Shown piece after piece: positions 1 to 7,650 of a stretch of DNA of 14,317 bases (position 1 is the stretch's first letter; the number at the start of each line of letters is the position of its first letter). This stretch comes from Sphingomonas sp. UBA4766 (GTDB lineage: Bacteria > Pseudomonadota > Alphaproteobacteria > Sphingomonadales > Sphingomonadaceae), in NCBI GenBank assembly GCA_002403415.1, contig DHHS01000081.1, positions 7,072 to 21,388 on the forward strand, written 5' to 3'. The notes below the pieces were generated by a model. It was not told the DNA's origin and did no database searches. It worked only from the letters and a program-made list of their open reading frames with translations. The position numbers and the translations under genes are program-made.

Positions 1-236
1 TGAAGCTGGTGCCCGAAGGCATTGAGGGGCAGGTGCCGTTCAAAGGTCCGGCGCGCGACGTGATCCATCAGCTGGTCGGCGGGGTGCGCGCGGCGATGGG
101 CTATACCGGCGCACGCACAATCGACGAGCTACAGGCGCGTGCGCAATTCGTGCAGATTACCGGCGCAGGGCTGAAGGAAAGCCACGTCCATGACGTGACG
201 ATCACCCGCGAGGCACCCAATTACCCGACCCGCTAA
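1..236 (+). CDS. guaB: IMP dehydrogenase, C-terminal fragment (5' end outside window)
   Basis: This is the last 77 codons of IMP dehydrogenase, the NAD-dependent enzyme that oxidises IMP to XMP in the committed step of cytosolic GTP synthesis. The first complete codon begins at base 3, and the TAA stop is at 234-236. The fragment reads KLVPEGIEGQVPFKGP, then a conserved helix (DVIHQLVGGVRAAMGYTGA), and ends with SGAG-like ITGAGLKESHVHDVTITREAPNY. That tail matches the end of bacterial GuaB almost residue for residue. The catalytic cysteine loop and the CBS domains lie upstream, outside the window. An internal GTG at base 9 is not a start. rsmB begins three bases after the stop, so the two genes are probably co-transcribed. 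Confidence 0.95.
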   Translation, partial: KLVPEGIEGQVPFKGPARDVIHQLVGGVRAAMGYTGARTIDELQARAQFVQITGAGLKESHVHDVTITREAPNYPTR

Positions 237-239
237 ACC

Positions 240-1427
240 ATGAGGGCGGGCGCGCGCGTTCAGGCAGCGATCGAGCTGCTCGACCAGATCATTGCGGCCG
301 CGCGTGAGGCCGGGGCGGCTGCCGACACGCTGATCGCGCGTTACTTTACCGATCGCCGCTATGCGGGCGCCAAGGACCGGCGGGCAGTGCGCGAGCTGGT
401 TTATGCCGCGATCCGCCACGCGGGCGAGCGGCCGGTGAGCGGGCGGGCAGCGATGCTGGGGCTGGCGCAGGACGACGCCGAGTTGGCAGTACTTTTCGAC
501 GGCACGCCGCATGCTCCGGCCCCCATCACGACGGGCGAGCCGGTAGCCGCAGCGGGCGTGGCACCCGCGTGGCTTACGGCGTTGCTGGCGGAGGCGGGAA
601 TCGTGGGCGAAGCGCTGGCGGCGCTCGTGGCGCGCGCGCCGCTCGACCTGCGGGTAAACCCGGCGCGGGCCAGTGCTGCGGATGTGGTTGCGGCCTTCCC
701 CGGTGCCGCGCCGCTGGCGGGCCTGCCGCATGCGGTGCGGGTCGCGCATGGAACGCCGGTCGAGCAACATCCGCTCTGGGCGGCGGGTGCAATCGACATT
801 CAGGATGCCGGCAGCCAGACGGTGGCGCTGGCCGCCGCCGCCGCGCCGGGCCAGACGATCATCGATCTATGCGCGGGCGCAGGCGGCAAGGCGCTGGCGC
901 TGGCGGCCGCGATGGCTGGGCAGGGGCGCATCATCGCTTGCGACATCGACCGTGCGCGATTGTCGCGGCTGGCCCCCAGGGCGGCGCGAGCCGGAGCAAC
1001 GGGGATTGAGACGCGCCTGCTCGATCCGGGTAAGGAAGCAGCAGCGCTCGCCGATTTGGACGCGCGGGCCGACACGGTGCTGATCGATGCGCCGTGTTCG
1101 GGCACCGGCACGTGGCGTCGCAACCCGGAGGCGCGCTGGCGGTTGACCCCGGCGCGGCTGGAGCGGTTGATGGCGACCCAGACCGCATTGCTCGACATTG
1201 GCGCAGCACTGGTGCGACCGGGCGGGGCGTTGGTCTATATCGTCTGTTCGCTGCTCGATGCAGAGGGGCGCGCGCCGATTGCCGATTGGTTGGCGCGACA
1301 TCCCGGCTGGAGCGCGGAACCGCTGCATCTGCCGCGCGGGATGACGCACGGGCCGGGCGTGCGGCTGACCCCAAGTCACGACTCGACGGATGGCTTTTTT
1401 GTCGCGAGACTGCGCGCGCCATGCTAG
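240..1427 (+). CDS. rsmB: RsmB/NOP-family 16S rRNA cytosine-C5 methyltransferase
   Basis: This 395-residue protein is an SAM-dependent RNA m5C methyltransferase, most likely RsmB, which modifies C967 (E. coli numbering) of 16S rRNA. Residues about 5-65 look like the NusB-like RNA-binding helical domain (AAIELLDQII; KDRRAVRELVYAAIRH). The Rossmann methyltransferase domain follows. SAM-binding motif I is DLCAGAGGK at 209-217, motif IV is DAPCSGTGTWRRNPEARW from 283 with Cys286, and motif VI is YIVCS with the second active-site cysteine, Cys336. Both cysteines expected of an m5C enzyme are present. Length is slightly below the roughly 430 residues of E. coli RsmB. The ATG lies three bases after the guaB stop with no clear Shine-Dalgarno, which suggests coupled translation. 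The exact target base is inferred from family; another NOP-type specificity cannot be excluded. Confidence 0.9.
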   Translation: MRAGARVQAAIELLDQIIAAAREAGAAADTLIARYFTDRRYAGAKDRRAVRELVYAAIRHAGERPVSGRAAMLGLAQDDAELAVLFDGTPHAPAPITTGEPVAAAGVAPAWLTALLAEAGIVGEALAALVARAPLDLRVNPARASAADVVAAFPGAAPLAGLPHAVRVAHGTPVEQHPLWAAGAIDIQDAGSQTVALAAAAAPGQTIIDLCAGAGGKALALAAAMAGQGRIIACDIDRARLSRLAPRAARAGATGIETRLLDPGKEAAALADLDARADTVLIDAPCSGTGTWRRNPEARWRLTPARLERLMATQTALLDIGAALVRPGGALVYIVCSLLDAEGRAPIADWLARHPGWSAEPLHLPRGMTHGPGVRLTPSHDSTDGFFVARLRAPC

Positions 1428-1446
1428 CGTCTTTGTCCCAGTCCTT

Positions 1447-1450
1447 GGAG
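1447..1450 (+). promoter_or_regulatory. ribosome binding site deciding the TPR gene start
   Basis: GGAG six bases before the ATG at 1457. It supports this start over the in-frame ATG at 1421, which has no comparable purine-rich element. Confidence 0.55.
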
Positions 1451-1456
1451 TTGTTC

Positions 1457-1951
1457 ATGCGTTATTCGTCGCTTGGTGCCGCCGCCGCGCTTGCCCTGCT
1501 TTCGCTTTCGACCTCGCTGCACGGTCAGCGTCCCGATGCGCAGATCGACCCGCGTTCGCTGCAATTGCTCGCCTCGGCAAAGGCTGCACAAAGCGCGGGT
1601 AACCTGACGCTGGCGGCGGAAACACTGGAAACCGCACTGGCGGTTGACCCGCGCAACCGTGCCGCCTTTGTCACGCTTGGCGATGTGTCGCTGGCGCAAG
1701 GGTTGTCGGGCAAGGCGATCCGTTATTATCGCGGGGCGCTGGCGCTTGATCCCAATGACCTGGCCGCGCTGAGCGGGCAGGGCGAGGCGCTGGTCGCCAA
1801 GGGCGCGATCGAGCGCGCGCGCGAAAACCTGGCCCGGTTGCGCAAGCTTTGCGCCAAGGGGTGCGCCGAGGCGACGCAGCTGGCCGCCGCGATTGCGCGC
1901 GGGGCGACACCGCCGGTGATTGCCGCGCAAGCCGCCAAGCCCGCCAAATAA
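1457..1951 (+). CDS. exported tetratricopeptide-repeat protein
   Basis: This is a 164-residue protein of unknown specific function. Residues 1-23 form a signal peptide (MRYSS, then a hydrophobic alanine/leucine run, ending SLHG before QRPDAQ), so it is probably periplasmic. Residues about 35-133 hold roughly three TPR units, with recognisable pieces such as AAETLETALAVDPRNRAAF and AIRYYRGALALDPNDLAAL; these usually scaffold protein-protein contacts. Cys132 and Cys136 are close enough to pair. The tail (PPVIAAQAAKPAK) is low complexity. I chose the ATG at 1457 because GGAG at 1447-1450 sits six bases upstream and the signal peptide begins there. An in-frame ATG at 1421, overlapping the rsmB end, would add 12 residues and is the main alternative. 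The gene probably belongs to the guaB-rsmB transcription unit. Confidence 0.85.
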   Translation: MRYSSLGAAAALALLSLSTSLHGQRPDAQIDPRSLQLLASAKAAQSAGNLTLAAETLETALAVDPRNRAAFVTLGDVSLAQGLSGKAIRYYRGALALDPNDLAALSGQGEALVAKGAIERARENLARLRKLCAKGCAEATQLAAAIARGATPPVIAAQAAKPAK

Positions 1952-1952
1952 C

Positions 1953-2774
1953 CTAACCGTCCAGCGCGCGGGCAAGCGCGACAAATTCCGCCACGCTGAC
2001 GGTTTCCGCGCGGCGAGTGGGGGCAATGCTGAGCGCCTCCATTGCTTCGGCGGCGCCCGCCAGCCCCTTCAGGCTTTGGCGCAGCATCTTGCGCCGCTGG
2101 CCGAAAGCGGCTGCCGTCAGCCGTTCCAGCGTCGCCAGCGACACCCCCGTCGGGCTGTCAAGCGGGGTCAGGTGGACCACGGCCGACATGACCTTCGGCG
2201 GCGGAGTGAAGGCGGACCGGTGCACCGGCATCGCGAGTCTGGCATTTGCGCGCCACTGAGCAAGCACGGACAGACGGCCATAATGCTCGCTATCGACGGG
2301 CGCGACGATCCGGTCGGCGACTTCGCGCTGGAACATCAGCGTGAGCGTCTGCCACCAAGGTCGCCACGGCGCCGACAGCCAGCCGACCAGCAACGGCGTG
2401 CCGATGTTATAGGGCAGGTTGGCGACGATGTGCGGCGGCGCGTCAGGGAAGAGCGCAGGCGCGTCAATCGCCATGGCGTCGCCCGCTATCACGCGCAACT
2501 GCCCGTCAAAATGCGCCGCCAGCTCGGCCAGGGCCGGCAGGCAGCGGTGGTCGCGCTCTACCGCCGTAACGCGCGCGCCCGCCATCAGCAGCGCGCGGGT
2601 GAGGCCGCCGGGGCCGGGGCCGATCTCAAACACCTCAGCACCCGACAGATCGCCGGGAATCCGCGCGATCCGCGCCAAAAGCTGTGCATCGAGCAGGAAA
2701 TTCTGGCCCAGCGCCTTGCTTGCGCTCAGCCCATGCCGCGCGATCACCTCGCGCAGCGGCGGCAGCGCGCTCAC
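1953..2774 (-). CDS. rsmA: 16S rRNA (adenine1518-N6/adenine1519-N6)-dimethyltransferase
   Basis: RsmA (KsgA) dimethylates two adjacent adenines in the 3'-terminal helix of 16S rRNA late in 30S assembly. The 273-residue protein matches the family in length. It shows the N-terminal LGQNFL signature at 22-27, SAM-binding motif I FEIGPGPGGLT at 49-59, the acidic residue after strand 2 (AVERD), the GDA motif around 98-100 and the catalytic NLPY at 119-122. The C-terminal helical domain includes FTPPPKVMSAVVHL. The start is GTG at 2774-2772, overlapping the pdxA TGA as GTGA, so translation is coupled to pdxA. It is the last gene of the lptD-surA-pdxA-rsmA cluster, an order shared with gammaproteobacteria. 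Its stop lies one base from the stop of the convergent TPR gene. Confidence 0.96.
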   Translation of the reverse strand: MSALPPLREVIARHGLSASKALGQNFLLDAQLLARIARIPGDLSGAEVFEIGPGPGGLTRALLMAGARVTAVERDHRCLPALAELAAHFDGQLRVIAGDAMAIDAPALFPDAPPHIVANLPYNIGTPLLVGWLSAPWRPWWQTLTLMFQREVADRIVAPVDSEHYGRLSVLAQWRANARLAMPVHRSAFTPPPKVMSAVVHLTPLDSPTGVSLATLERLTAAAFGQRRKMLRQSLKGLAGAAEAMEALSIAPTRRAETVSVAEFVALARALDG

Positions 2775-3766
2775 CCCGGATAGGCCAGCCGCAGCCGCGC
2801 CGATTGCGCCGCAAGCTGGATCGCGGCGATCATCGCGCCCGGCGCGGCCAGCCCTTTGCCCGCAATGTCAAACGCGGTGCCATGATCGGGCGACGTGCGC
2901 ACAATCGGCAGGCCCAGCGTCGTGTTGACGCCGTCATCGAAATGCAGCGTCTTGAGCGGGACCAGCGCCTGATCGTGATAACAACACAGCGCCGCGTCAT
3001 AGCGGGCGCGGGCGCGCGCGTGAAACATCGCGTCGGCGGGGTGGGGGCCGGTGCAGTCAATTCCCTCCTCACGTAGAATCTCGATCGCGGGGACGAGGAT
3101 ATCGATTTCCTCGCGCCCCAGCGCGCCGCTCTCGCCCGCATGGGGGTTTAGCCCGGCAAAGGCGAGCCGCGGCGCCTCGATCCCGAAATTGCGCGCCAGG
3201 CCCCGCGCGGTCGCTCGTGCGCGCGCCAGCACCAGATCGACCGTCAGCGCGCCGGGCACATCGGCAAGCGCAATGTGCGTAGTCATCGGCACGACGCGCA
3301 AGGTGGGGCCGACCAGCATCATCACCGCATTTTCGCGCGCAATGCCACAGCGTTCGGCCACGAATTCGGTCTGGCCCGGATCGGTGAAGCCGATGCCGTA
3401 TAGCTGCGCCTTTGACACCGGGCCGGTCACCAGCGCGCCCGCGCTACCCGACCGGGTCAACCCAACCGCCAGCTCGAGCGCGCTGAGCGAGCAACGCGCG
3501 CCGTCGGTATCGGGCGCACCGGGGGTAATCTCGCCCGCGTCCTGAATGTAGAGCACAGGGAGCGCATGGTCGAAGCGAGCGGCCGCTTCATTCGGGTCGC
3601 CAATCCGCTCGACGGGGCCGGGCCAGACACGCTCGATCGCGCGCGGGTCGCCGACTGCAAAAAAGGATGCCAGCGCGGCGGCGTGGCGCGCGGCCCAAGC
3701 CTTGGCGATCACTTCGGGCCCAATGCCTGCGGGATCACCCATCGACACGGCAATCGGTGCGATCAT
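2771..3766 (-). CDS. pdxA: 4-hydroxythreonine-4-phosphate dehydrogenase
   Basis: PdxA oxidises 4-phosphohydroxy-L-threonine in the DXP-dependent pathway to pyridoxal 5'-phosphate, in the cytosol. The protein has 331 residues, close to the 329 of E. coli. It opens with the family signature VSMGDPAGIGPEV at 8-19. The three metal-binding histidines are visible: His164 in THIAL, His209 in GLNPHAGE and His264 in YHDQ, each offset by two from E. coli His166, His211 and His266. SPDHGTAFDIAGKG near 292-305 is also typical. The reading frame stays open to 3832, but the ATG at 3766 gives the family N-terminus and has GGGGGAAG just upstream, while the extension would overlap surA. It follows surA by 40 bases and overlaps rsmA by four. 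Confidence 0.95.
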   Translation of the reverse strand: MIAPIAVSMGDPAGIGPEVIAKAWAARHAAALASFFAVGDPRAIERVWPGPVERIGDPNEAAARFDHALPVLYIQDAGEITPGAPDTDGARCSLSALELAVGLTRSGSAGALVTGPVSKAQLYGIGFTDPGQTEFVAERCGIARENAVMMLVGPTLRVVPMTTHIALADVPGALTVDLVLARARATARGLARNFGIEAPRLAFAGLNPHAGESGALGREEIDILVPAIEILREEGIDCTGPHPADAMFHARARARYDAALCCYHDQALVPLKTLHFDDGVNTTLGLPIVRTSPDHGTAFDIAGKGLAAPGAMIAAIQLAAQSARLRLAYPG

Positions 3767-3771
3767 TGCGG

Positions 3772-3779
3772 CTTCCCCC
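3772..3779 (-). promoter_or_regulatory. ribosome binding site deciding the pdxA start
   Basis: On the minus strand GGGGGAAG precedes the ATG at 3766 by five bases (about seven from its GGGGA core). This favours the 331-residue form of PdxA over the 22-residue extension that would begin inside surA. Confidence 0.6.
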
Positions 3780-3806
3780 GATGCCACGCGCGCTTCGGAT
3801 GCGTAA

Positions 3807-5159
3807 CTAGCGATATTCGATAATCGCGTCACGCCGCAAATCGCGCAGCTTGTGATCGGCGCGCAGGTTGATTGCCTGTTGCTCCATCTGGTTGCGCATC
3901 TGCTCTATCCCCGGCAAGTCGCCCGCTTCAGCTTCGGCCCGACCGCAAACGACCAGCGAGCGCACGCCGTCCGTCGGCGAGCCAAAGGGCTGCGTTGCCT
4001 CCCCCACATTCAATGAAGCGAGCATTTCCTGCAATTGCGGCGGCAATTGGCGGATCTTGACCGAGTCGTTGTCGACCACTTCGGCCTGGAGCTCAGCGGC
4101 GACCTTTTGCACTTCGCCACAGCCGCGTATCGATTTGATCGCCGTCGCAAAGGCCGACACACGCTGTGATGCCTCGGCCTCGGTAATGCCCTTGGGGAAA
4201 GCGATGCTGACCTGACGCAGGCTGAGCACCGCGTCGCGCGCGTCGGCGGTCAGCACCTTGCGCTTGTCGACGACATACAGGATCGAAAACCCGCCGGGCA
4301 CTTCGATGGGGCCGGCCAACTGGTTGATGCCCATTTCCGATGCGGCCTGCGCCAGCGTTTCGGGCAACTGATCGGCCTTTACCCAGCCCAAATCGCCGCC
4401 GACTGCTTTGGTCGTCGCCTCTGACCGCTCGGCAGCCTGCTCGAAGCTGCGTTTGCCCGATTGAATCTCCTGCATCAGCGCGCGTGTTTCGGCGAAAACC
4501 TGTGCCTGTTGCTCGGGCGTCGCGCGCAGGTAGATTTCCTTGACGTGGAATTCGGTCTGCCCCTTTTGCGCTTCGAGCCGGGCAAGGATGGACTTTACCT
4601 CCGCATCGCCGACATTGATGAGGCTGCCGATGCGCCGCCGCAAATAACGGTTCCAGGCCAGCTCTGCCTCAATCTGTCGTCGCAGGCTGCGGTCCGACGA
4701 TCCGGCGTTGCGCAAAAAGGCGCGGAATTCGGGAAGGCTCTTGTTGAAATTCTTGGCGACCAGAGCGAGCCGTTGGTCGACTTCTTCGGGGGTCACCTTG
4801 ATATCGGCGGCTTTTGCTTCCTGAAGCTCAAGCGTTTCGTCGATCAGCGAGCCCAGCACCTGAAGCCGCAGCGTCGCCAGCTCGCGCTCGTTCAGCTTCA
4901 GCGTGTTGGCGGCCAGGATGAGGTTGACGCGCTGATCGACATCGGTGCCGGTAATGACGGCATCGTTGACGATCGCCGTTGCCTTGCGGACATTGGGGTC
5001 GCGCTTGCCGAAAATCTGCAAATTCTTGGGGATGTTCAGGCCGACATCCGGCAGCGATTGATCCTCAACCGTTTGCGCAAGGGCGGCCGTTGCAATCGCT
5101 GCGCTGCCCAGCGCCAGCACCATGGCCCGGATCGGGCGCGCATTTTTGAATGATTTCAT
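3807..5159 (-). CDS. surA: SurA-type periplasmic peptidylprolyl isomerase/chaperone
   Basis: SurA escorts unfolded outer-membrane barrels, LptD among them, across the periplasm to the BAM complex. This 450-residue protein has a signal peptide (basic KSFKNARPIR, a hydrophobic stretch, then AALAQ with cleavage after ALA). A SurA N-terminal helical domain spans about 55-200 (AIVNDAVITGTDVDQRV; NLILAANTLKL). A parvulin (PpiC) domain lies at about 203-300 (FHVKEIYL; GGDLGWVKADQLP; GPIEVPGGFSILYV). A second, degenerate parvulin-like domain spans about 316-408, and a terminal helix follows (MRNQMEQQAINLRADHKLRDLRRDAIIEYR). Cys347 and Cys405, both in the second domain, could form a disulfide. I used the ATG at 5159; a TTG one codon upstream is possible. 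lptD lies 73 bases upstream on the same strand. Confidence 0.9.
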   Translation of the reverse strand: MKSFKNARPIRAMVLALGSAAIATAALAQTVEDQSLPDVGLNIPKNLQIFGKRDPNVRKATAIVNDAVITGTDVDQRVNLILAANTLKLNERELATLRLQVLGSLIDETLELQEAKAADIKVTPEEVDQRLALVAKNFNKSLPEFRAFLRNAGSSDRSLRRQIEAELAWNRYLRRRIGSLINVGDAEVKSILARLEAQKGQTEFHVKEIYLRATPEQQAQVFAETRALMQEIQSGKRSFEQAAERSEATTKAVGGDLGWVKADQLPETLAQAASEMGINQLAGPIEVPGGFSILYVVDKRKVLTADARDAVLSLRQVSIAFPKGITEAEASQRVSAFATAIKSIRGCGEVQKVAAELQAEVVDNDSVKIRQLPPQLQEMLASLNVGEATQPFGSPTDGVRSLVVCGRAEAEAGDLPGIEQMRNQMEQQAINLRADHKLRDLRRDAIIEYR

Positions 5160-5232
5160 CAACCTGGTCCAATTATCCCGATCTTGCCCGGGTTCCGCGC
5201 ACGATTGTGGCGAACCGTCATTGACTGGTTGC

Positions 5233-7491
5233 TTAACGCCCGAGGTTCTTGAACGCCAGAGTCAATAGAAAACTGTTGCCGCCGCGCGCGTCGCCCGTGT
5301 CCTGAAAATCGCGCCGCCACGTCAGGCCAAGGCGCAAACAGTCATCCTCATACCCTACGCCGATGCGGTGACGCACGGGCGCAAAGCCGTCGGTCGTTGA
5401 CAGCGGATCGGCGCGCTTCGTCGTCAAATCGATCACGGTCGACCCAAAGAGCGACCAGAAGCGCGTAAGTTGCACCCGGCTGCCCAGGCGGACCTCTTCG
5501 CGGTCGCGCAAATCCTCAAGCGTGGGGTCGATCTGACGGTTCAGTCGCAGATAACCCAGCAAAAGATAGGTGCTGCGCGTGCCGATGGTCGCGTCCAGCT
5601 CGTTGCGCCTGATTGCCAGCCCGTCCTTGTCGAGCCGGTAGCGGTGCGTGATCGTCACCAGATCGCGGTAGCGCAGCACTGTGCGCCCAACAATGTCGGA
5701 AAGTCGGTCGGCAAAGCCGGTCCCTTGCGGGATGAAGGCTGGATCGCTGCTGAACCGGTAGCTTTGACCGACATTCGCACTCAGGCTGAAATCGGGCAGG
5801 TCCACCACCCATTCCAGCCCATAAGTGACGCGCGTCGATCCGTCGAACCGGTCATAGCCCGGAAAACGATTGAGCGCGAACAGGTTCGAATCTTCAAGAT
5901 CAACCGCGCGCGAATCTTCGTTAGGGACGAGTAGATTGGCAATTTCGGGCGATGCAACGAGCTGAACCCGGGGGGTCAACCGCTGGGAGCCGCCCAGCAA
6001 GGTTCCAACAAACGGCCATTTGATGTCCAGCGCCAGCGCAGCGATGCCGCGCGCCCGAAAGCCAGGATTGCCGCGATAGCTGACCACCGTGGTCGCGATC
6101 TGATCGGCCGAATTGTAAATGTCGCCGCGCGCATAGCCGGTGAGCGTGATTTCCTGGCCCAGCGGACTGATTCGCCGGAGTGTCCAGGTCGCGCTGGAAA
6201 AGGCGCGCTGGGTATCCTGTCCCGCTACGCGGCCAATGGCGAGCGTGTTGATTTGCCAGTCGAGTTGCCCGCCAAACAGATTGCGAAACCGCCGCCTATA
6301 GTCGAATTCAGGGAGCGCCACCGGCTGTAATCCCTGCCGGTCGCCGACGCGCAATGTCTGAACCGCCCAGGCGGTCAGCGAGAAATAGCTGTCCTGATCG
6401 ATGCGTTCGATGCGCGCCGTACTGCGCAAAATGTCGTCGCGCGAAATGTCATAACGGCGCAGGAATGTGCGGTCGGTCGCTACCCGGAACGACGCGCTCG
6501 CGCTCCATCTCTCGTTGAACTGAAACCGGCCCGCGCCCTCGATATAGCCGCGAAACACATTGCGCGACGTGACGGGATTGACAAATCCGGTGTCGGTTCG
6601 GTCGCTGACCGTGCCGTAAGCACCAAGCCGATACGCGCCCCGCGTCGTCAGCGCGCTATACTCGGCCTGAAGCAGGGGGAGCACGTCCGAAAACACACGC
6701 GGCGTGATCTTCAGCCCGCGATTGGGTCCGATCGCGAAATAATAGGGCTGGGCGAATTCAAAGCCATTGGTGCGGGTATAGCGGATGTCGGGCGTTAACA
6801 GGCCGCTTTGCGTGCCATCGCCCACCGGGTTGGACAGCGCGGGCAGCGGCAGGCTGGCAAAGCCGAACACGCTGATTCGCGCGCCCTTGTAATAAATCCG
6901 CTGGCGGGTCGGGTTGTAAATCACGCTGACCGCCGTGATTTTCCACGATGGTTCCTTCGGGCAATTTTCCGAATCAGCCACCGCGCACGGGGTGTAAGCC
7001 GCGTTGTTGAGCGTCACGACACCCTGTGCGTCGCGGCTGCCGCTTTCGGCCGCCAACCGACCGCCACGATCGAGCACGACCAGCATGTTGCTGACCACGC
7101 CATCCTTGAGCGAATCGGTCAGTTCAACCGCGTCGCCATACGCCTGATCGCCGCCCGGATTGGTGACGACGATGTTGCCGCGCGCCACCACCTGACCTGT
7201 CTTGCGGTTCCAGATGATGCTGTCGGCGCGCAACCGTTCGCCCTCGCGATACATGCGCACATCACCGGAGGCGGTGATGATGTCGGTGTCGGTGTCATAG
7301 GTTAGTTCATCGGCGCTGAATTGAATCTGTTCCTCATCCTTGCTGGGCGCAGCGGGCTCTGCCGGGGTGAGCGGCGGCGGCGGCGGCGTTGCACGATCCT
7401 GAAGATCCTGCGCAACGGCAGGAAGCGCGGGACAGATTGCGAAGAGCAATGCGGCGGACCGGATCAGAAAATGCTGCCTCACGCCGACCAT
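5233..7491 (-). CDS. lptD: LPS-assembly outer-membrane protein LptD
   Basis: LptD is the outer-membrane barrel that, with lipoprotein LptE, inserts lipopolysaccharide into the outer leaflet. This 752-residue protein has a signal peptide (AALLFAIC...PAVAQ, cleavage near 28), a proline-rich linker at 35-50, an OstA/LptA-like beta-jellyroll at about 55-165 (FSADELTYDTDTDIITASGDVRM; GNIVVTNP), and then a long beta-strand-rich LptD barrel domain to the end. LPALSNPVGDGTQSGLLTP near 215-233 is typical of the plug/barrel junction. Mature-protein cysteines are Cys169, Cys177 and Cys718, compared with four in E. coli. The ATG at 7491 has AGGG only three bases upstream; a GTG at 7482 is an alternative with wider spacing. 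It heads the lptD-surA-pdxA-rsmA unit, so the barrel is made together with its own chaperone. Confidence 0.93.
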   Translation of the reverse strand: MVGVRQHFLIRSAALLFAICPALPAVAQDLQDRATPPPPPLTPAEPAAPSKDEEQIQFSADELTYDTDTDIITASGDVRMYREGERLRADSIIWNRKTGQVVARGNIVVTNPGGDQAYGDAVELTDSLKDGVVSNMLVVLDRGGRLAAESGSRDAQGVVTLNNAAYTPCAVADSENCPKEPSWKITAVSVIYNPTRQRIYYKGARISVFGFASLPLPALSNPVGDGTQSGLLTPDIRYTRTNGFEFAQPYYFAIGPNRGLKITPRVFSDVLPLLQAEYSALTTRGAYRLGAYGTVSDRTDTGFVNPVTSRNVFRGYIEGAGRFQFNERWSASASFRVATDRTFLRRYDISRDDILRSTARIERIDQDSYFSLTAWAVQTLRVGDRQGLQPVALPEFDYRRRFRNLFGGQLDWQINTLAIGRVAGQDTQRAFSSATWTLRRISPLGQEITLTGYARGDIYNSADQIATTVVSYRGNPGFRARGIAALALDIKWPFVGTLLGGSQRLTPRVQLVASPEIANLLVPNEDSRAVDLEDSNLFALNRFPGYDRFDGSTRVTYGLEWVVDLPDFSLSANVGQSYRFSSDPAFIPQGTGFADRLSDIVGRTVLRYRDLVTITHRYRLDKDGLAIRRNELDATIGTRSTYLLLGYLRLNRQIDPTLEDLRDREEVRLGSRVQLTRFWSLFGSTVIDLTTKRADPLSTTDGFAPVRHRIGVGYEDDCLRLGLTWRRDFQDTGDARGGNSFLLTLAFKNLGR
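7371..7388. repeat. six-copy GCG triplet run inside lptD
   Basis: GCG is repeated six times on the plus strand. On the coding (minus) strand it encodes most of the five-proline run (residues 36-40) in the linker between the LptD signal peptide and the jellyroll domain. A change in unit number would keep the frame. Confidence 0.8.
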
Positions 7492-7529
7492 ATTCCCTTT
7501 CGGACGGGTTGTGTCGTCCGTGTTGCGTC

Positions 7530-7557
7530 CTCATACACCGGTCTCGGGCGGTCGCAA
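7530..7557 (-). promoter_or_regulatory. candidate promoter of the lptD operon
   Basis: On the minus strand TTGCGA (7557-7552) and TATGAG (7535-7530) are separated by 16 bases, a fair sigma-70-type match. Transcription would start near 7523, giving a leader of about 30 bases. Judged by eye only; other spacings are possible. Confidence 0.4.
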
Positions 7558-7568
7558 CGCCCCGATTT

Positions 7569-7599
7569 TTGACATAAAAGCTCGCGATGCCCCAATAAA
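7569..7599 (+). promoter_or_regulatory. candidate promoter of pepA
   Basis: A perfect TTGACA -35 box at 7569-7574 is followed by the AT-rich patch AATAAA at 7594-7599, a four-of-six match to a -10 box at the long spacing of 19. Transcription would start near 7606, about 45 bases before the start codon. The AT-rich patch stands out in GC-rich surroundings. Confidence 0.5.
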
Positions 7600-7640
7600 G
7601 GTCCCGCGCGCTGACGACTCTCGGTTCGAACTCCCTTTTT

Positions 7641-7644
7641 GAGG
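7641..7644 (+). promoter_or_regulatory. ribosome binding site deciding the pepA start
   Basis: GAGG lies six bases before the ATG at 7651 and only three before the adjacent ATG at 7648. The spacing favours 7651. A TTG at 7639 precedes this site and is therefore unlikely as a start. Confidence 0.6.
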
Positions 7645-7650
7645 TTAATG

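Noticed and set aside
1094..1456. Upstream extension of the TPR gene inside rsmB
   Set aside because: It overlaps the catalytic part of rsmB and would bury the signal peptide. The ATG at 1457 has a ribosome binding site.
1920..2783. 287-codon plus-strand reading frame opposite rsmA
   Set aside because: Its composition is dominated by Arg, Gln and Ala, with no motifs, and it shadows a clear RsmA. Long open antisense frames are common at this GC content.
5160..5232. Possible terminator or promoter between lptD and surA
   Set aside because: The 73 bases contain only short imperfect inverted repeats (AACCGTCA with TGACTGGTT, almost no loop) and no clear -35/-10 pair, so I treat the genes as one unit.
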